The translations under genes and the position numbers were made by a program. Positions 45,809 through 55,622 of a DNA stretch of 64,000 nt are shown piece after piece. Where the stretch lies: assembly GCA_019828595.1 (NCBI GenBank), contig JAHQRK010000005.1, positions 2,542,001-2,606,000 on the forward strand. The letters run 5' to 3'. Below the pieces are notes generated by a model that did no database searches, had not been told where the DNA came from, and saw only the letters and a list, made by a program, of their open reading frames with translations. Source of the stretch: Aphanomyces cochlioides. Lineage: Eukaryota > Oomycota > Saprolegniomycetes > Saprolegniales > Verrucalvaceae. Within the stretch, counting starts at the first letter, position 1. Each line of letters starts with the position of its first letter.

Positions 45809-45983
45809 CTTCCACGCTTTCCCTGGATGACAAGTTTCAATGTGTCAATTGACAAAGTGAACCAACACCCTTGCTCCACTATTCATAAATTTAATACAAG
45901 AAAATTTATTTTGGCTTGAAATTTGTATTGCAGCGCATTATAATGAATAGGTGCTGGTCAATTTAGGGAAGTTTAGAAAATTC

Positions 45984-47737
45984 AATACTACCTCTGTTTC
46001 ATATTACTGTGTGCATTTGAAAAATCATTATTTCCGCATTACTGTGTGCATTTTATTTTGATTGGCTAATTTGAATATACAACGAATCAATTGGTTATAA
46101 ATCTCCCTACTATGGTTGTTCCGGTGGGACTCCTTGCTGTTGGAGTATCAGTTCAGCTTCATCAAGAATGGATGCAGGACAAGTCACATTTGACAAGAGG
46201 TTTCCCGCGCGTCTCATTGCATCTTTTTTGATATGGGGCAGCTTAAAAAAGTTGCCTCCATGATGCTCCAACACAAGGCGCATGACTGCTTGCAAAGTGA
46301 GAAAGACATTTTCAAGCTTCTCGGCACTCAGCATGCGGAACGCGAGCAAGGTGGAGTGAATCAAATCGTCGACCGAATGACTCACTACCTTGTACTGTAG
46401 CGCTTGTATCGACGCAAAAAAGCCCAGATCCAACACATTGAGGTCTGGGCTGTTTGGAGGTTGGCATCGAACAACGAAAGTCCAGCCATCGGTCGACCCG
46501 GAAGCCAGGGCGGCATTAGAGATGGAACGGTGTGGTGTAGCGTTGTCTTGTTGAATGACAACCCTCTTGGTTTTGCTTGGAAGTCGAGCCTTGATCGCAG
46601 GAATCACAAAGTTGAGAACGTGGCGCCGATATACATCAGCCGTCACATTGACGACCGTTGTCTGCAAAGTCCCGGATGGTCGATTTCGAGACGAACGCAG
46701 TGCTGGTGTCTGCTCAACGAACGGCCACATTCCCACTTTGCCGTCAAAATCGTCGCGTGGGCGCCCAACAGCGGCCAAAAACATAACCTTCGGTATAAAG
46801 CGCTTCGACTTGGTTGACCGGCGCGGTAAAGGCTCTCCTGGGACAAGATAAACTTTGCGTTTATCCTTGTCCGCGTTGAACCATTTGTTGTCAAGATGAA
46901 TCGTGTCCCACATATCCGAAAATTCGAATTCTTTGTGATCGCCGAAATCGGCGATCTTGGCGAGCGCGGAGGCCGGGGCGGAGCATCGGCCGCGCGAGCT
47001 GTCGTCGGCGGAGCCGACGACAGGCGCATGTCGTCGGACAAAAGACGCCTAAAACATCATGCGCTCCAGCTTGTTTTGGTCCGTGAGGAGCGGCTTTAGG
47101 CGAGACGACCGGGGTTGTATGAATCCAGACTTGAGACACCGACTGATCATAGATGTTGAAAGGCCCGTCGCTTCCGACGCGTCATGCATGGTAGAACGTT
47201 GGCTCTGCGGAACCTCTTTCATGATGGACTCGATCTCGTCCTTCGTGTACTTCGACTTTGGACCGACGCGACCTGTTTTCTTGGACTTGAGGATGCCTTC
47301 GTGGAAGGCTAGCCAGAGTTTGGCGACAGTATTTCGATGGACCTTGTAGCTAGCCGCAACGCTCTGTATTGCTCCATGCGGCAGCTTGTCGCCACGCATG
47401 GACTTCTAGAGCGACCGGATGACATCTATTTTCTCGGATTCCGTGAGTTCTCTCCCGACGCGTGTGCTCAGGGTGTCCATTGCGGAAATATCAAGTCTGA
47501 AGTCCTGGACTTTTGTGAAATATAATTATTATTTTGTATTTTTATTTGGATGGCGTTTAGACGGTGTCGGTTTTGACCATTCAAATCGAGCATGTTGTCG
47601 TTCGTCCAATCCCCTCTACCTTCCATTTTCGATATCCTTTTCAACGTGATAAGGCTCATTGAATTTCGTCATGAAATGAATTTTTGGGGTCGTGTAGAAG
47701 TCAAATGCACACAGTAATGTGAAACAGAGGTAGTATT
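45984..47737 (-). mobile_element. Tc1/mariner element with ~37-bp terminal inverted repeats
   Basis: 45984-46020 and 47701-47737 are inverted copies (AATACTACCTCTGTTTCA then one mismatch, then ATTACTGTGTGCATTTGA). TA dinucleotides at the outer edge fit the TA target of this superfamily. A second direct copy of ATTACTGTGTGCATTT lies just inside the left end (about 46040), a subterminal repeat that may be a transposase binding site. The element carries one disrupted transposase gene. Confidence 0.85.
46110..47480 (-). pseudogene. Tc1/mariner transposase, disrupted by two in-frame TAG codons
   Basis: A single frame from ATG 47480 to 46110 (about 457 codons) is interrupted only by TAG at 47406-47408 (after KIDVIRSL) and TAG at 47049-47051 (after NKLERMMF). 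The N-terminus has helix-turn-helix character (AIQSVAASYKVHRNTVAKLW, MISRCLKSGFIQPRSS). The DDE part shows IHLDNKWFNADKDKRK (first D), RVVIQQDNATPHRS (second D) and NSPDLNVLDLGFFASIQAL (third acid), the classic Tc1/mariner series. Two nonsense mutations without frameshifts indicate mild decay; it is presumably inactive. Confidence 0.85.
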
Positions 47738-47822
47738 AATTTATCTTAAAATTTGTTTACAAGTTCAAGAAAAATCATGAATTTAGACCTTTTCAAATTT
47801 TTATTAATTTTTTGAGCTAAAA

Positions 47823-49135
47823 ATGTCGACGCCGCCGCTGGCGACGTATGGGTAAGTCAATGCTGGAAAATCCACACTCATGACGAGGAACAGGCTGATC
47901 ACTGATGTACAGTATGCAGATGTAGATGATATGTGGAACTATCAGAAGACGTCCATGCGATATTACCGCCACGCGCTCGATGTTCTTGGCTTTGCGGTCA
48001 ACTTGTGGATTGAGGAAGCGCTAGGTCCATCATCGACCATGTGCTTTGCTGTGGATTTGGGCGACCTAATTGATTTAAAGTGCAAACTGTATGGACGAAC
48101 ACAACAAGCTCTTGATCTGACCCGTGCTCACTTTCAAGCGTTCCAGAACGTAGTTGGTCCTGTGCACCATTGTGTTGGCAACCACGAGCTGTACAACTTG
48201 ACAAGGCAAGAGTACATTCGAGAGCTCATGCTACATACAGCCTCACCAGATTCAACCTCTGGTCTCCCACCGCAAGACGCCACAAATGCGTATTACTCTT
48301 TCACAATACCTCAAGCACCAGCGTCGTCCTTGATACGTATGGATTCAGTGTCATTGGAGCTCTAGAGGGATCAACTGAACATTTCAAAGCCGTCGAGGTA
48401 CTTTACCTTTCGCAAGCTCTGATTTCAATCTGATGTAGTTCCTTGCCAAAAGAAACCCAAACAAGGACAAGAACTCCTCTATCAATATGGAGGGATTTGA
48501 CCAGCGCTTTGTTGAGTACTATGGTGCAATTGATCCAGCTCAAATGCACTGGCTGACACAACTTCTCAAGCGCGCAGAAGCAGAGGCACGGAATGTCGTT
48601 GTGTTCATGCACGTTCCCACACACGAAGTTGAATCTGGCGGGCATCCTGCCGCACTGCTCGACACACAGCTCTTGGAGACGTCAATGTTCAAGATTTGTA
48701 CAGTGGCAGCGGCCAAGAGTGCTTGATATGTTGAATTGTCAATAAGGAATGTCGTAAAACTAGATTTGTCGAAGAACCTTGGAAAGGACATACGTCAGCT
48801 CCATGATCGTCAATTTGTGGAACTTCGACGAGCTCTTGGCATTGTTTCGTCAGTTTTCCAAATGTGTTCGTACTGTCTTTTCTGGACACACCCACGAAAA
48901 CGGCTACGCTTGCGATCATGGCATCCACTTCGTTGGGCTTCACGCAGCGTTGGAATGTCCACCAAGTAGTTCAGACGATACCTCGAACGACCGTGCGTAT
49001 GCTTCCGTAGACATCTTTCCACGAAGTCTTCGAATTCGCGGCGCTGGTAAAGTTCCAAGTCGCGTGCTGGAATCTCAAAATGATCGCGAAAAAATCAAAA
49101 ATTTTATCCAATTAATCACAAAAATTAATTATTAA
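47823..49135 (+). pseudogene. Mn-dependent ADP-ribose/CDP-alcohol diphosphatase, copy 1 (degenerate)
   Basis: A calcineurin-like metallophosphoesterase related to ADPRM. Introns at 47852-47893 and 48397-48438 (both 42 nt, GT-AG) are well formed and give YG|LITDVQYAD and AVE|FLAKRNPNKDKNSS. Metal-binding motifs present: DVQYAD, AVDLGDLIDLK, VGNHELYN, VFMHVPTHE and VFSGHTHENGY. However, at about 48327 bases are missing relative to copy 2 (IPSFVFVVLDPYG versus QAP..SVVLDTYG) and the frame is lost. Between about 48690 and 48800 roughly 110 bp without counterpart in copy 2 change the frame again; this could hide an intron. The normal stop is also lost, so the frame runs into intergenic DNA. I call it a likely pseudogene. 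Confidence 0.65.
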
Positions 49136-49200
49136 TTGGACAATTTTTAATTAATTCGAAAAAATTCATTTTTTTCATTGGCTAGAGTTGAATCTTCTCG

Positions 49201-50392
49201 ATGCATCGAATCGACACCCGACTTCATCGACGCTTCCAGACCCTGGCGGCGCCGTCGTTGGCCGAGTCTTCCAAGCGTATCGGCTCCTTTGGGTTGAAAT
49301 ATATGATTTATTTATCTCACTCTCGACGTAGCCTCATCGCTGACGTTCAATATGCCGACGACGAGGACGGGTGGAACTTTCGCAAGACGTCAAGACGATA
49401 CTATCGCCATGGGCTGGAAGTTCTACGATGGGCTACATCTGACTGGATCAAAGAATTCAATGACGACACTTTGAAAGGAGATCCTGCTGCCATGTCGTTT
49501 GCAGTCGATTTGGGCGACGTCATTGATGGCAAGAACGAGGCCTTAGGCCAATCCTTTCAAGCTCTCGACGCAACCAAGGACGTATTCCATCGATTCCAGC
49601 AGCACATTGGACCTGTACATCACTGCGTGGGCAATCATGAACTATACAATTTCTCAAAGGAGACGTACGTCAAGCAACTCACGAACCATACGCATTCAGC
49701 CCGTGTTGGACCAGAGAGTTTGCCACCTTCAGAGGTGAAAGCTCCATACTACTCGTTCACGATGCCAACGATCCCGTCATTTGTCTTTGTCGTCCTGGAT
49801 CCTTATGGACACTCTGTCCTTGGCCTCCCGACAGACTCGCCTGGTTATCTAGCGGCTGAAAAGGTATCAATTGACTGTTATGGTCTCGGATTGTCTTGTT
49901 TCCTAGCTTCTGGCTGAGCAAAACCCAAACGAAAACAAGAACTCACCTCTGGGTTTGCCACGTAATGAGTCACTCCGGTTCACGGCATTCAACGGTGGCA
50001 TCGATGACGAGCAATTTGCATGGTTGGAGAAAACCCTCGACAGTGCCGCAGCTCGATCGCAGAATGTTGTCGTCTTTACGCACGTACCGATCCATCCCGA
50101 CACATGTCTTCCTGGTGGCGTCTTGCTTTGGAACTACCTCGACCTCCAGCTCCTCTTTCGACGTCATTCTTCCACCGTGCGAGTTGTCTTTTCAGGCCAC
50201 TCTCACAAGAATGGATACGCAGAAGACCACGGTGTCCATTACATGGTCTTCCACGCAGCACTCGAGTGTCCTCCATCTCGAGACGACAATACAAACCGCG
50301 CTTATGCCTCGGTCGATGTCTTTGAATCGGCATTGCATGTCCGTGGCGCTGGTATCATTCCAACACGGACTCTAACCTGGACGAAAGGCTAA
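49201..50392 (+). CDS. Mn-dependent ADP-ribose/CDP-alcohol diphosphatase, copy 2
   Basis: Hydrolyses ADP-ribose, IDP-ribose or CDP-alcohols in the ADPRM family; cytosolic. Three exons: 49201-49292, 49332-49863 and 49917-50392, with GT-AG introns of 39 and 53 nt. The spliced protein is about 366 residues, near the usual length. Signature motifs in order: GLIADVQYADDEDGWNF, RRYYRHGLEVL, AVDLGDVIDGKNEAL, VHHCVGNHELYNFS, VVLDPYGHSVLGL, EQNPNENKNSPLGL, VVVFTHVPIHPD, VRVVFSGHSHKNGY and a C-terminal VRGAGIIPTR. The first 30 residues (RLHRRFQTLAAPSLAESSK) are Arg/Ser/Ala-rich and could be a targeting peptide, or the true start could be later. Confidence 0.88.
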
Positions 50393-50422
50393 CTGGCTAT
50401 TAACAAAGTGGTGTAGTATAAA

Positions 50423-51584
50423 TTAAGCAGGAACTTGAGCTGAAGCCTGAGACTGAGCTGGAACGACGACTTCAATTGCGCGATGGGCTAGCGAGTAGTC
50501 GTTACGATTGGCAGCTAGCGTGACAAGAACGACCGGGAATTCCACAATCGAGAGATGGCGGAGGTTTTCAGCGAGAGACTGTGCTGGATTGAGTTCATAG
50601 TACTGTGGTGTAGATGCAGCAACGAACTCCTTCTTGAGGAGAAAGAGCCACCCAGACGTAGGTAATTTGCAGTAGTTCTTCAACTGCGCTCGAAGTGGTA
50701 CGTTTTCCTACATGGTCAATGAGATATTCTGCAAGAAGACTCGGGCGAACGAACCAGGGAGACTGATAAATGCTTGTCCATGAGAGCTTCAAGCGACAAC
50801 GCCTCCGAGTACTTGGGCTCAACAATTCGAACGCCACTGGAATGGATAAAGTTGACTTCTAGACGCCAGTAAATGCAGTCCTGTTTGGAATTGTAGAAAG
50901 TCGTGTTGGCCTTGCGTTTTGACATGCCAGGTGCGTGAAGATGGACAAAGATCCCGCGTTTCTTCGCTTGCTGGACAAATGATTGCACAGACGGAGGGTA
51001 TCGCCTTAGGTAATTTGCAGGAAGCTCGGGATTTACAGAAAGAGCTGTTGCTGGCTGTTCATGTCGTCGAGGTTTCTTTGGTTCAGCGGGTTTCACGTCA
51101 ACTTCCAAGTGCACTGCCGAGGTAGAGCGCGCAACTTCTTGAAGAAAGAAGAAATCTACATGGAGAAAACGTCAAAAGTGCGAGGAAAATGTAGTCACGA
51201 ACCACTCGAGATGTCTGCGTCTCGAAACTGAGCGAGTGGAATGTACTTTGTTCGATCTCGCTTGCCATCGCATTCAAACTAGACAAGATCCATGAGTTTC
51301 CATAGACATCGTGGACGAGACTGTACATTCTTCTTGTGAGCCAAGCAGCACACCAGTGAGCATGTGATGCGTTCGCAACGTGGGCAACGGTATTTGATAT
51401 CGGCACTTGAACACATGATGCACATGATTGGATCGTCGCGCTTACGTTTCGAAGCATTCTCTTTCGTCGAATCGGCTGCAGAGACTGCGTCAGGTGCTTC
51501 TTGAGCTGGAGGAGAACTTTCAGGTTCCATCAACGTTTGCTCGTCGTGCAATCTGATGTCGTCCGGCACGCATGAGATATCCAT
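50423..51584 (-). CDS. Box C/D snoRNA protein 1 (BCD1/ZNHIT6), with two frame breaks near the 3' end
   Basis: An assembly factor for box C/D snoRNPs in the nucleus. Exon 1 (from ATG 51584) encodes an acidic N-terminus and a zf-HIT finger, CIMCSSADIKYRCPRCE then ITCSLVCCLAHKKN. GT-AG introns 51279-51326 and 51156-51202 lead to FECDGKRDRTKYIPLAQF and DFFFLQEVARS, then the conserved BCD1 core (YPPSVQSFVQQAKKRGIFVH, GMSKRKANTTFYNSKQDC, YWRLEVNFIHSSGVRIVEP). After LMDKHL (about 50765) the homologous reading moves to another frame (FVRPSLLAEYLIDHVGK), then at about 50690 to a third (STPQYYELNPAQSLAENL) ending at 50423. I see no adequate introns for these two shifts; they look like one-base insertions or assembly errors. 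Confidence 0.78.
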
Positions 51585-52036
51585 CGATCCGTCCCGCGCG
51601 AATCAATTCACCAAATGGAGTGTCGCGACCAATGATGCGTATCCAAATATGGAACTCATTTTCATTGGCTTAAAATAGTTTATTTCTCACCAATTAAAAT
51701 AAATTAATAATTCCTATTCAATTATTTTTATCCAATTAAATCAAAATCAAATTCCTTATTCAGTACAATGAGCTCTTCAGTGCATAGTCTCTGCTGTGGC
51801 TACACTTATTCCCGCTCGTGGAGCGGTGCATTACATTCACTGTGGACGAACACTTTTGCTGTCATCGACTTGTGCTATTTCGGAGAGAAGATAGCAGAAA
51901 ATCTGTGTAACAACCGGTGATTTGCAAGTTAGTGATCGGTATGCAGTTGAAGTTGGAACTTGAGGTACTGAATAAGGTAATTAAACTTTCGTCAACATGA
52001 TGGGCTTCATTTTGCCATCAGCGACCGAGGAGGAAG
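51585..52036. promoter_or_regulatory. Divergent promoter region, BCD1-type gene and HCCA-isomerase-like gene
   Basis: AT-rich 450-bp region between divergent genes. CCAAT-type boxes: ATTGG 51664, CCAAT 51690 and CCAAT 51732, the first and last in ATTGGCTTA and TATCCAATTA contexts like those in the MED18/TAF6 promoter. No further gene seen. Confidence 0.5.
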
Positions 52037-52672
52037 ATGAAGCCAAGCGGTCGGTTCTACTACGATCTGGTGTCGCCGTTCTGCTATTTCTTTCTCAAAA
52101 CACGAGACCCGTTGGAGAAGAAGATGGATCTGCTGCCAGTGCCCATCTTGCTAGGTGGTCTCTTTCGTCTGCAAGGCAACAAAGGCCCAGCGGAAATCCA
52201 CGTGAAGCGAGATTACACATACGCCGCGTGCGTGTGGAAATCCAAGCAGCTTAATGTCCCGTTTCAATTCCCAAAGCGTCATCCATTTTCCTCCATTGCG
52301 CCACAACGTCTTCTCCTCCAGCAAAATGCAGACTGGGCAATGGTCGATCGCGCGTTTGACTTTGTCTGGGCTCAAGGAAATGACCCCGAAGCGCAATGGG
52401 AAGACTTTTGCGAAGCCCTCCACTTGCCAAGATCCACACCCAAACCAGCTGATAAGACTGTCAAGGAAGCCTTGATTCAAAATACAAGTGATGCAGCGGC
52501 TCGCCATGTCTTTGGCGTTCCTTCAGTCGAATTGAACGATCGCGTCTTCTGGGGCAACGACCACATGGAATGGCTCATGGAATACGTCGACAATCCTGAC
52601 ATGTTTCGAGATCCTGCGTACCTGAAGATCTTGGAAACCGAGAATCCTCTGGTCAAGCCCTCGAAGCTCTAA
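52037..52672 (+). CDS. DsbA-family thioredoxin-fold protein (HCCA isomerase / GST kappa-like)
   Basis: A 211-residue protein of the 2-hydroxychromene-2-carboxylate isomerase / glutathione S-transferase kappa group. Seen: N-terminal strand with the active-site serine region RFYYDLVSPFCYFFLKTRD, PVPILLGGLFRLQGNKGP, the helical insert (AMVDRAFDFVWAQGNDPEAQ) and the conserved C-terminal loop GVPSVELNDRVFWGNDHMEW that closes the thioredoxin fold. Length is typical. Kappa-class enzymes are mitochondrial or peroxisomal in animals; location here is unknown. Likely role: glutathione-dependent handling of aromatic or xenobiotic compounds, inferred from the family. Confidence 0.85.
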   Translation: MKPSGRFYYDLVSPFCYFFLKTRDPLEKKMDLLPVPILLGGLFRLQGNKGPAEIHVKRDYTYAACVWKSKQLNVPFQFPKRHPFSSIAPQRLLLQQNADWAMVDRAFDFVWAQGNDPEAQWEDFCEALHLPRSTPKPADKTVKEALIQNTSDAAARHVFGVPSVELNDRVFWGNDHMEWLMEYVDNPDMFRDPAYLKILETENPLVKPSKL

Positions 52673-52766
52673 GGTCATTGCTTTCAGTGTTAACTATGCT
52701 ACCTGTCAGTATAACTCGACAAAAATGACGTCTCAGCTCGACAAATTCATCAATCAAATTGCATGT

Positions 52767-54251
52767 TCACGCATTTATCGCCGCGCTATCAATCAGTTCG
52801 TCTCCATGAGTTGGGCAAGTCATTGCTAGATTAGCGGCCTCGGGAACGCAGTGGATGGTCCACTCATTCCCCAGATCTATTTCGCTGTGCACTTTGGTCG
52901 CGAGACGACCATCCTCGAGCACAGCTACGAGCTCATCTTCAAGAACTATTGGAGGAACCAAAGCGAGCTTGACATGCCTTGGCAGATCTGCAAGAGCAAA
53001 CCATGGCTGGCTGTCGTCTCTTGAAAACTGCCATATTGTGTGGTCCTCAGTGAGTGCTAGGATGCACTGGTGTCCACAAGTTGCAAGTGCTCCATACAGG
53101 ATTTGGTTTGGTGGATGGCCATGAGCGATCCACTCATTTGTTTCCAGCACAAGCTCAAGCAATCCATTCGAGTCCCCGATGAGGAAGAGAGATGATGGAG
53201 TGGCTAAACCAGGTTGCAAGGAGAGCCGAAGCACAGGAGGTGTCAGCTCGCTCCATGCATTTGTCTTCATAGACACTGCAATCAAACGACCACACTTGGT
53301 CAAGACGTATACGTAGTCTTCCCGCACAAGTAGGACAAGAACGAATTGATATTGCGTCAAGTCTCGAGTGGAGATGGCATGCCATGGCAGTGGCATCGCC
53401 GACGACATGGAATGCCGACCGTACAAGTCGCCTTCGTGGGTGACAACGTACATGGTGTCGTCCTCTTCATCGACATAACCTCCCGCGTAAACGTGCATAT
53501 TGTAACCCACGGAGCAGTCGATCCAACGAACTGTGCCCTCTTCATCAGCAACTCGTTGGATCATGTGTCCTGATTTGTCAGCAACGACAATTCCTTCGTA
53601 ACTTCCACGTGCCACTCGTGTGATCGCCATGGCAGTGTTGAGATCGCGCATGACGTCAAACCTTCCACCAGGCGATCGATAGTACACGCGCTCTTCGGGA
53701 AGATTGTGTTGGACAAACTCCCAGTTCTTGCCATTGAAGAAGCGTTCGTAGACATGGCCATTCGTGCCGATGACAAAGATCGAGTCGGGGCTTACATAGA
53801 CCATAGAGTACAACCTACATCAAGTGTAAGAATGATAGACCAAGGTTGTTGTCTACTAACCGAGTGCTAACCACCACGCCACCATTTCGTTCATGCAACG
53901 GATCTTCCATTGACTTCTGCTGGAGGATTCGATAGATCAGAAGGGCATCAATATGTCTTTCCACGACAAGACTGCCCACACTACAACGCGCACATGAGAT
54001 CTGTTGTTGTTGTGACTGCAATCGTACCTCTCCAAGGGCATGCTCATTCTTTTGGCGACATGAGCCAGCCACTCGTTCTCATCCGCAAAGATCTTGACTT
54101 CCTCTATCTCGCCTTCCCTGGCCACATACCGTCTGCTTCCATCTCCGAAGTGCAGCAACAGGCCGAGGACCAACACATAGAGCAAGAGCGACATAGGCAA
54201 GCTACGTCGCATCATTCTATCCGCCAAAAGGAACATTCGACAAAAGGACAT
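52767..54251 (-). CDS. Membrane-anchored or secreted beta-propeller-like protein, unrecognised
   Basis: Three exons: 54028-54251, 53861-53980 and 52767-53814, with GT-AG introns of 47 and 46 nt, reading MPLE|SVGSLVVERH and STR|LYSMVYVSP. The protein is about 460 residues. A hydrophobic segment near residues 19-36 (PMSLLLYVLVLGLLLHFG) is a signal peptide or signal anchor; the rest would be lumenal or extracellular. From about residue 115, repeated blade-like units occur (YVSPDSIFVIGTNGHVYE, EDDTMYVVTHEGDLYGRHS, EDYVYVLTKCGRLIAVS, QCILALTEDHTIWQFSRDD), suggesting a six- or seven-blade beta-propeller. No specific family recognised. The motif ATCCGGAT lies 5 bp before the ATG at 54251; ATG 54212 is an alternative start. 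Confidence 0.72.
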
Positions 54252-54256
54252 ACCTT

Positions 54257-54264
54257 ATCCGGAT
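54257..54264. promoter_or_regulatory. ATCCGGAT palindrome immediately upstream of a start codon
   Basis: A perfect 8-bp palindrome 5 bp before the ATG of the beta-propeller gene, followed upstream by CCAAT (about 54282). The same octamer occurs upstream of other genes at 44155 and 55707. Function unknown. Confidence 0.35.
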
Positions 54265-54446
54265 GACCGTTTCATTTCTAGCCAATCAAAATTGAGCAAC
54301 TGAAGGTGGTGATTTCGGCAGTCCCCACAATCCACTCGGAAAGAAGTCAGGGCTAGCCACAAGGAGGAAGCAAGACTGCTGTCCTCGAAATGGAAATGAA
54401 ATGGATGTCGAGATAGACATGGGATGTGTATATGAGTTACATCAAG

Positions 54447-55622
54447 TTAGAAGTTCAAGCCCATCAAAGTCAAGACCTTCTTGGACACTTCGACGCCCAA
54501 AAAACAGGCAGCGTTGGCTGGGAAGGCACGAGCCATGGCAGGTCCCACGCCCTTGAAGAGAGCACCGTGGCCTTCTGCCGACACCAACTTCTTGTATGCT
54601 TCAACGATACCAGAGACACCGGACGCGTACGTGCCTTCAGGAGCAGCTTGAATACGCGATTTGATGACATCAGGTGGAATCGCGACGACCCAGTTGATCA
54701 CACCAGCCATACCACCGGCGACAAATGTGCGAAAAGCATTCAACTCTTCAGGGGATTGACCTTCAGGGGTAAGAGCACGCTTGACACCTTCATAACCACC
54801 GAAGTAGCCGATGGAACTAGATGGAAATTAGCTTTAAACCGCAGAGCGGGTGATTACCCAGGTACATCACGAAGAAGAGTGGCTTCCCAACCAGTGAAGA
54901 CACTGCGAAGACCTCCGGTTTTGTAAAGGTGCTTGGCACAGTCTGCCATGCCGTTGAATTGAGGCTTTTCACCACGAGCGACAGCTTGCGATTGAATCTA
55001 TGCACGATGCGTTCAGGATGACAACAAGACATGATAACTTACCTGGAGCAAGCACTTGATGCGCTCACCAGGAGCCATGACAATGGTAGTTGGGATGGCA
55101 GAGAAACCACCGGCAAACAAGATTTGGTTGATGGACAACTTGTCACCATCGTTCATGCCAGCAGCTTTGCGCTATCAACCATATGAGCATAAAATTCCAC
55201 AGAAGAGATATCTTACAGCAATCAAAGCTCCCATATCATAGCCCCAAAAGCAGATAGCAAAGATAGGAGTCACGCCAACCAAGGGAGCAGACATGCCACG
55301 GTAGAGACCCTTGATACCATCCTTGGCAATAATCTTGCGTGCACAATCGGTCGCACTGCTGTACAAAGGAGCTTCCCCAGCCTTTGGCGTTGGCATCGTT
55401 TGCATGTTTACCTTGATCAAGTCAAGGGGATGGCCTGCCGCAACCAGACACATGCCTAGAGTGACGTTCAGAATCTTGTCGGTCACACGTCCATCATACC
55501 TCCAAAACCACCAGAGAGGAACGCTTTAAACGGAGCACTTCCTACAATCACAGTCAAGACTCTGTTCTGTGGGGTCTATGAGTCGTACCTTGCTGCACTT
55601 CCTTCTTGTCTTCGCCGGACAT
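54447..55622 (-). CDS. Mitochondrial carnitine/acylcarnitine carrier-type protein (SLC25)
   Basis: An inner-membrane carrier of the mitochondrial carrier family. Five GT-AG introns of about 41-50 nt split it; the spliced start is [20 protein letters not shown]. The three tandem repeats each end in the carrier signature: [30 protein letters not shown] and [15 protein letters not shown]. The second, [10 protein letters not shown], is characteristic of the carnitine/acylcarnitine translocase subgroup (human SLC25A20), which imports acylcarnitines for beta-oxidation. Other landmarks: [20 protein letters not shown] with [12 protein letters not shown], and [18 protein letters not shown]. Length about 295 residues, normal for the family. 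ATCCGGAT lies 85 bp upstream of the ATG. Confidence 0.9.
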
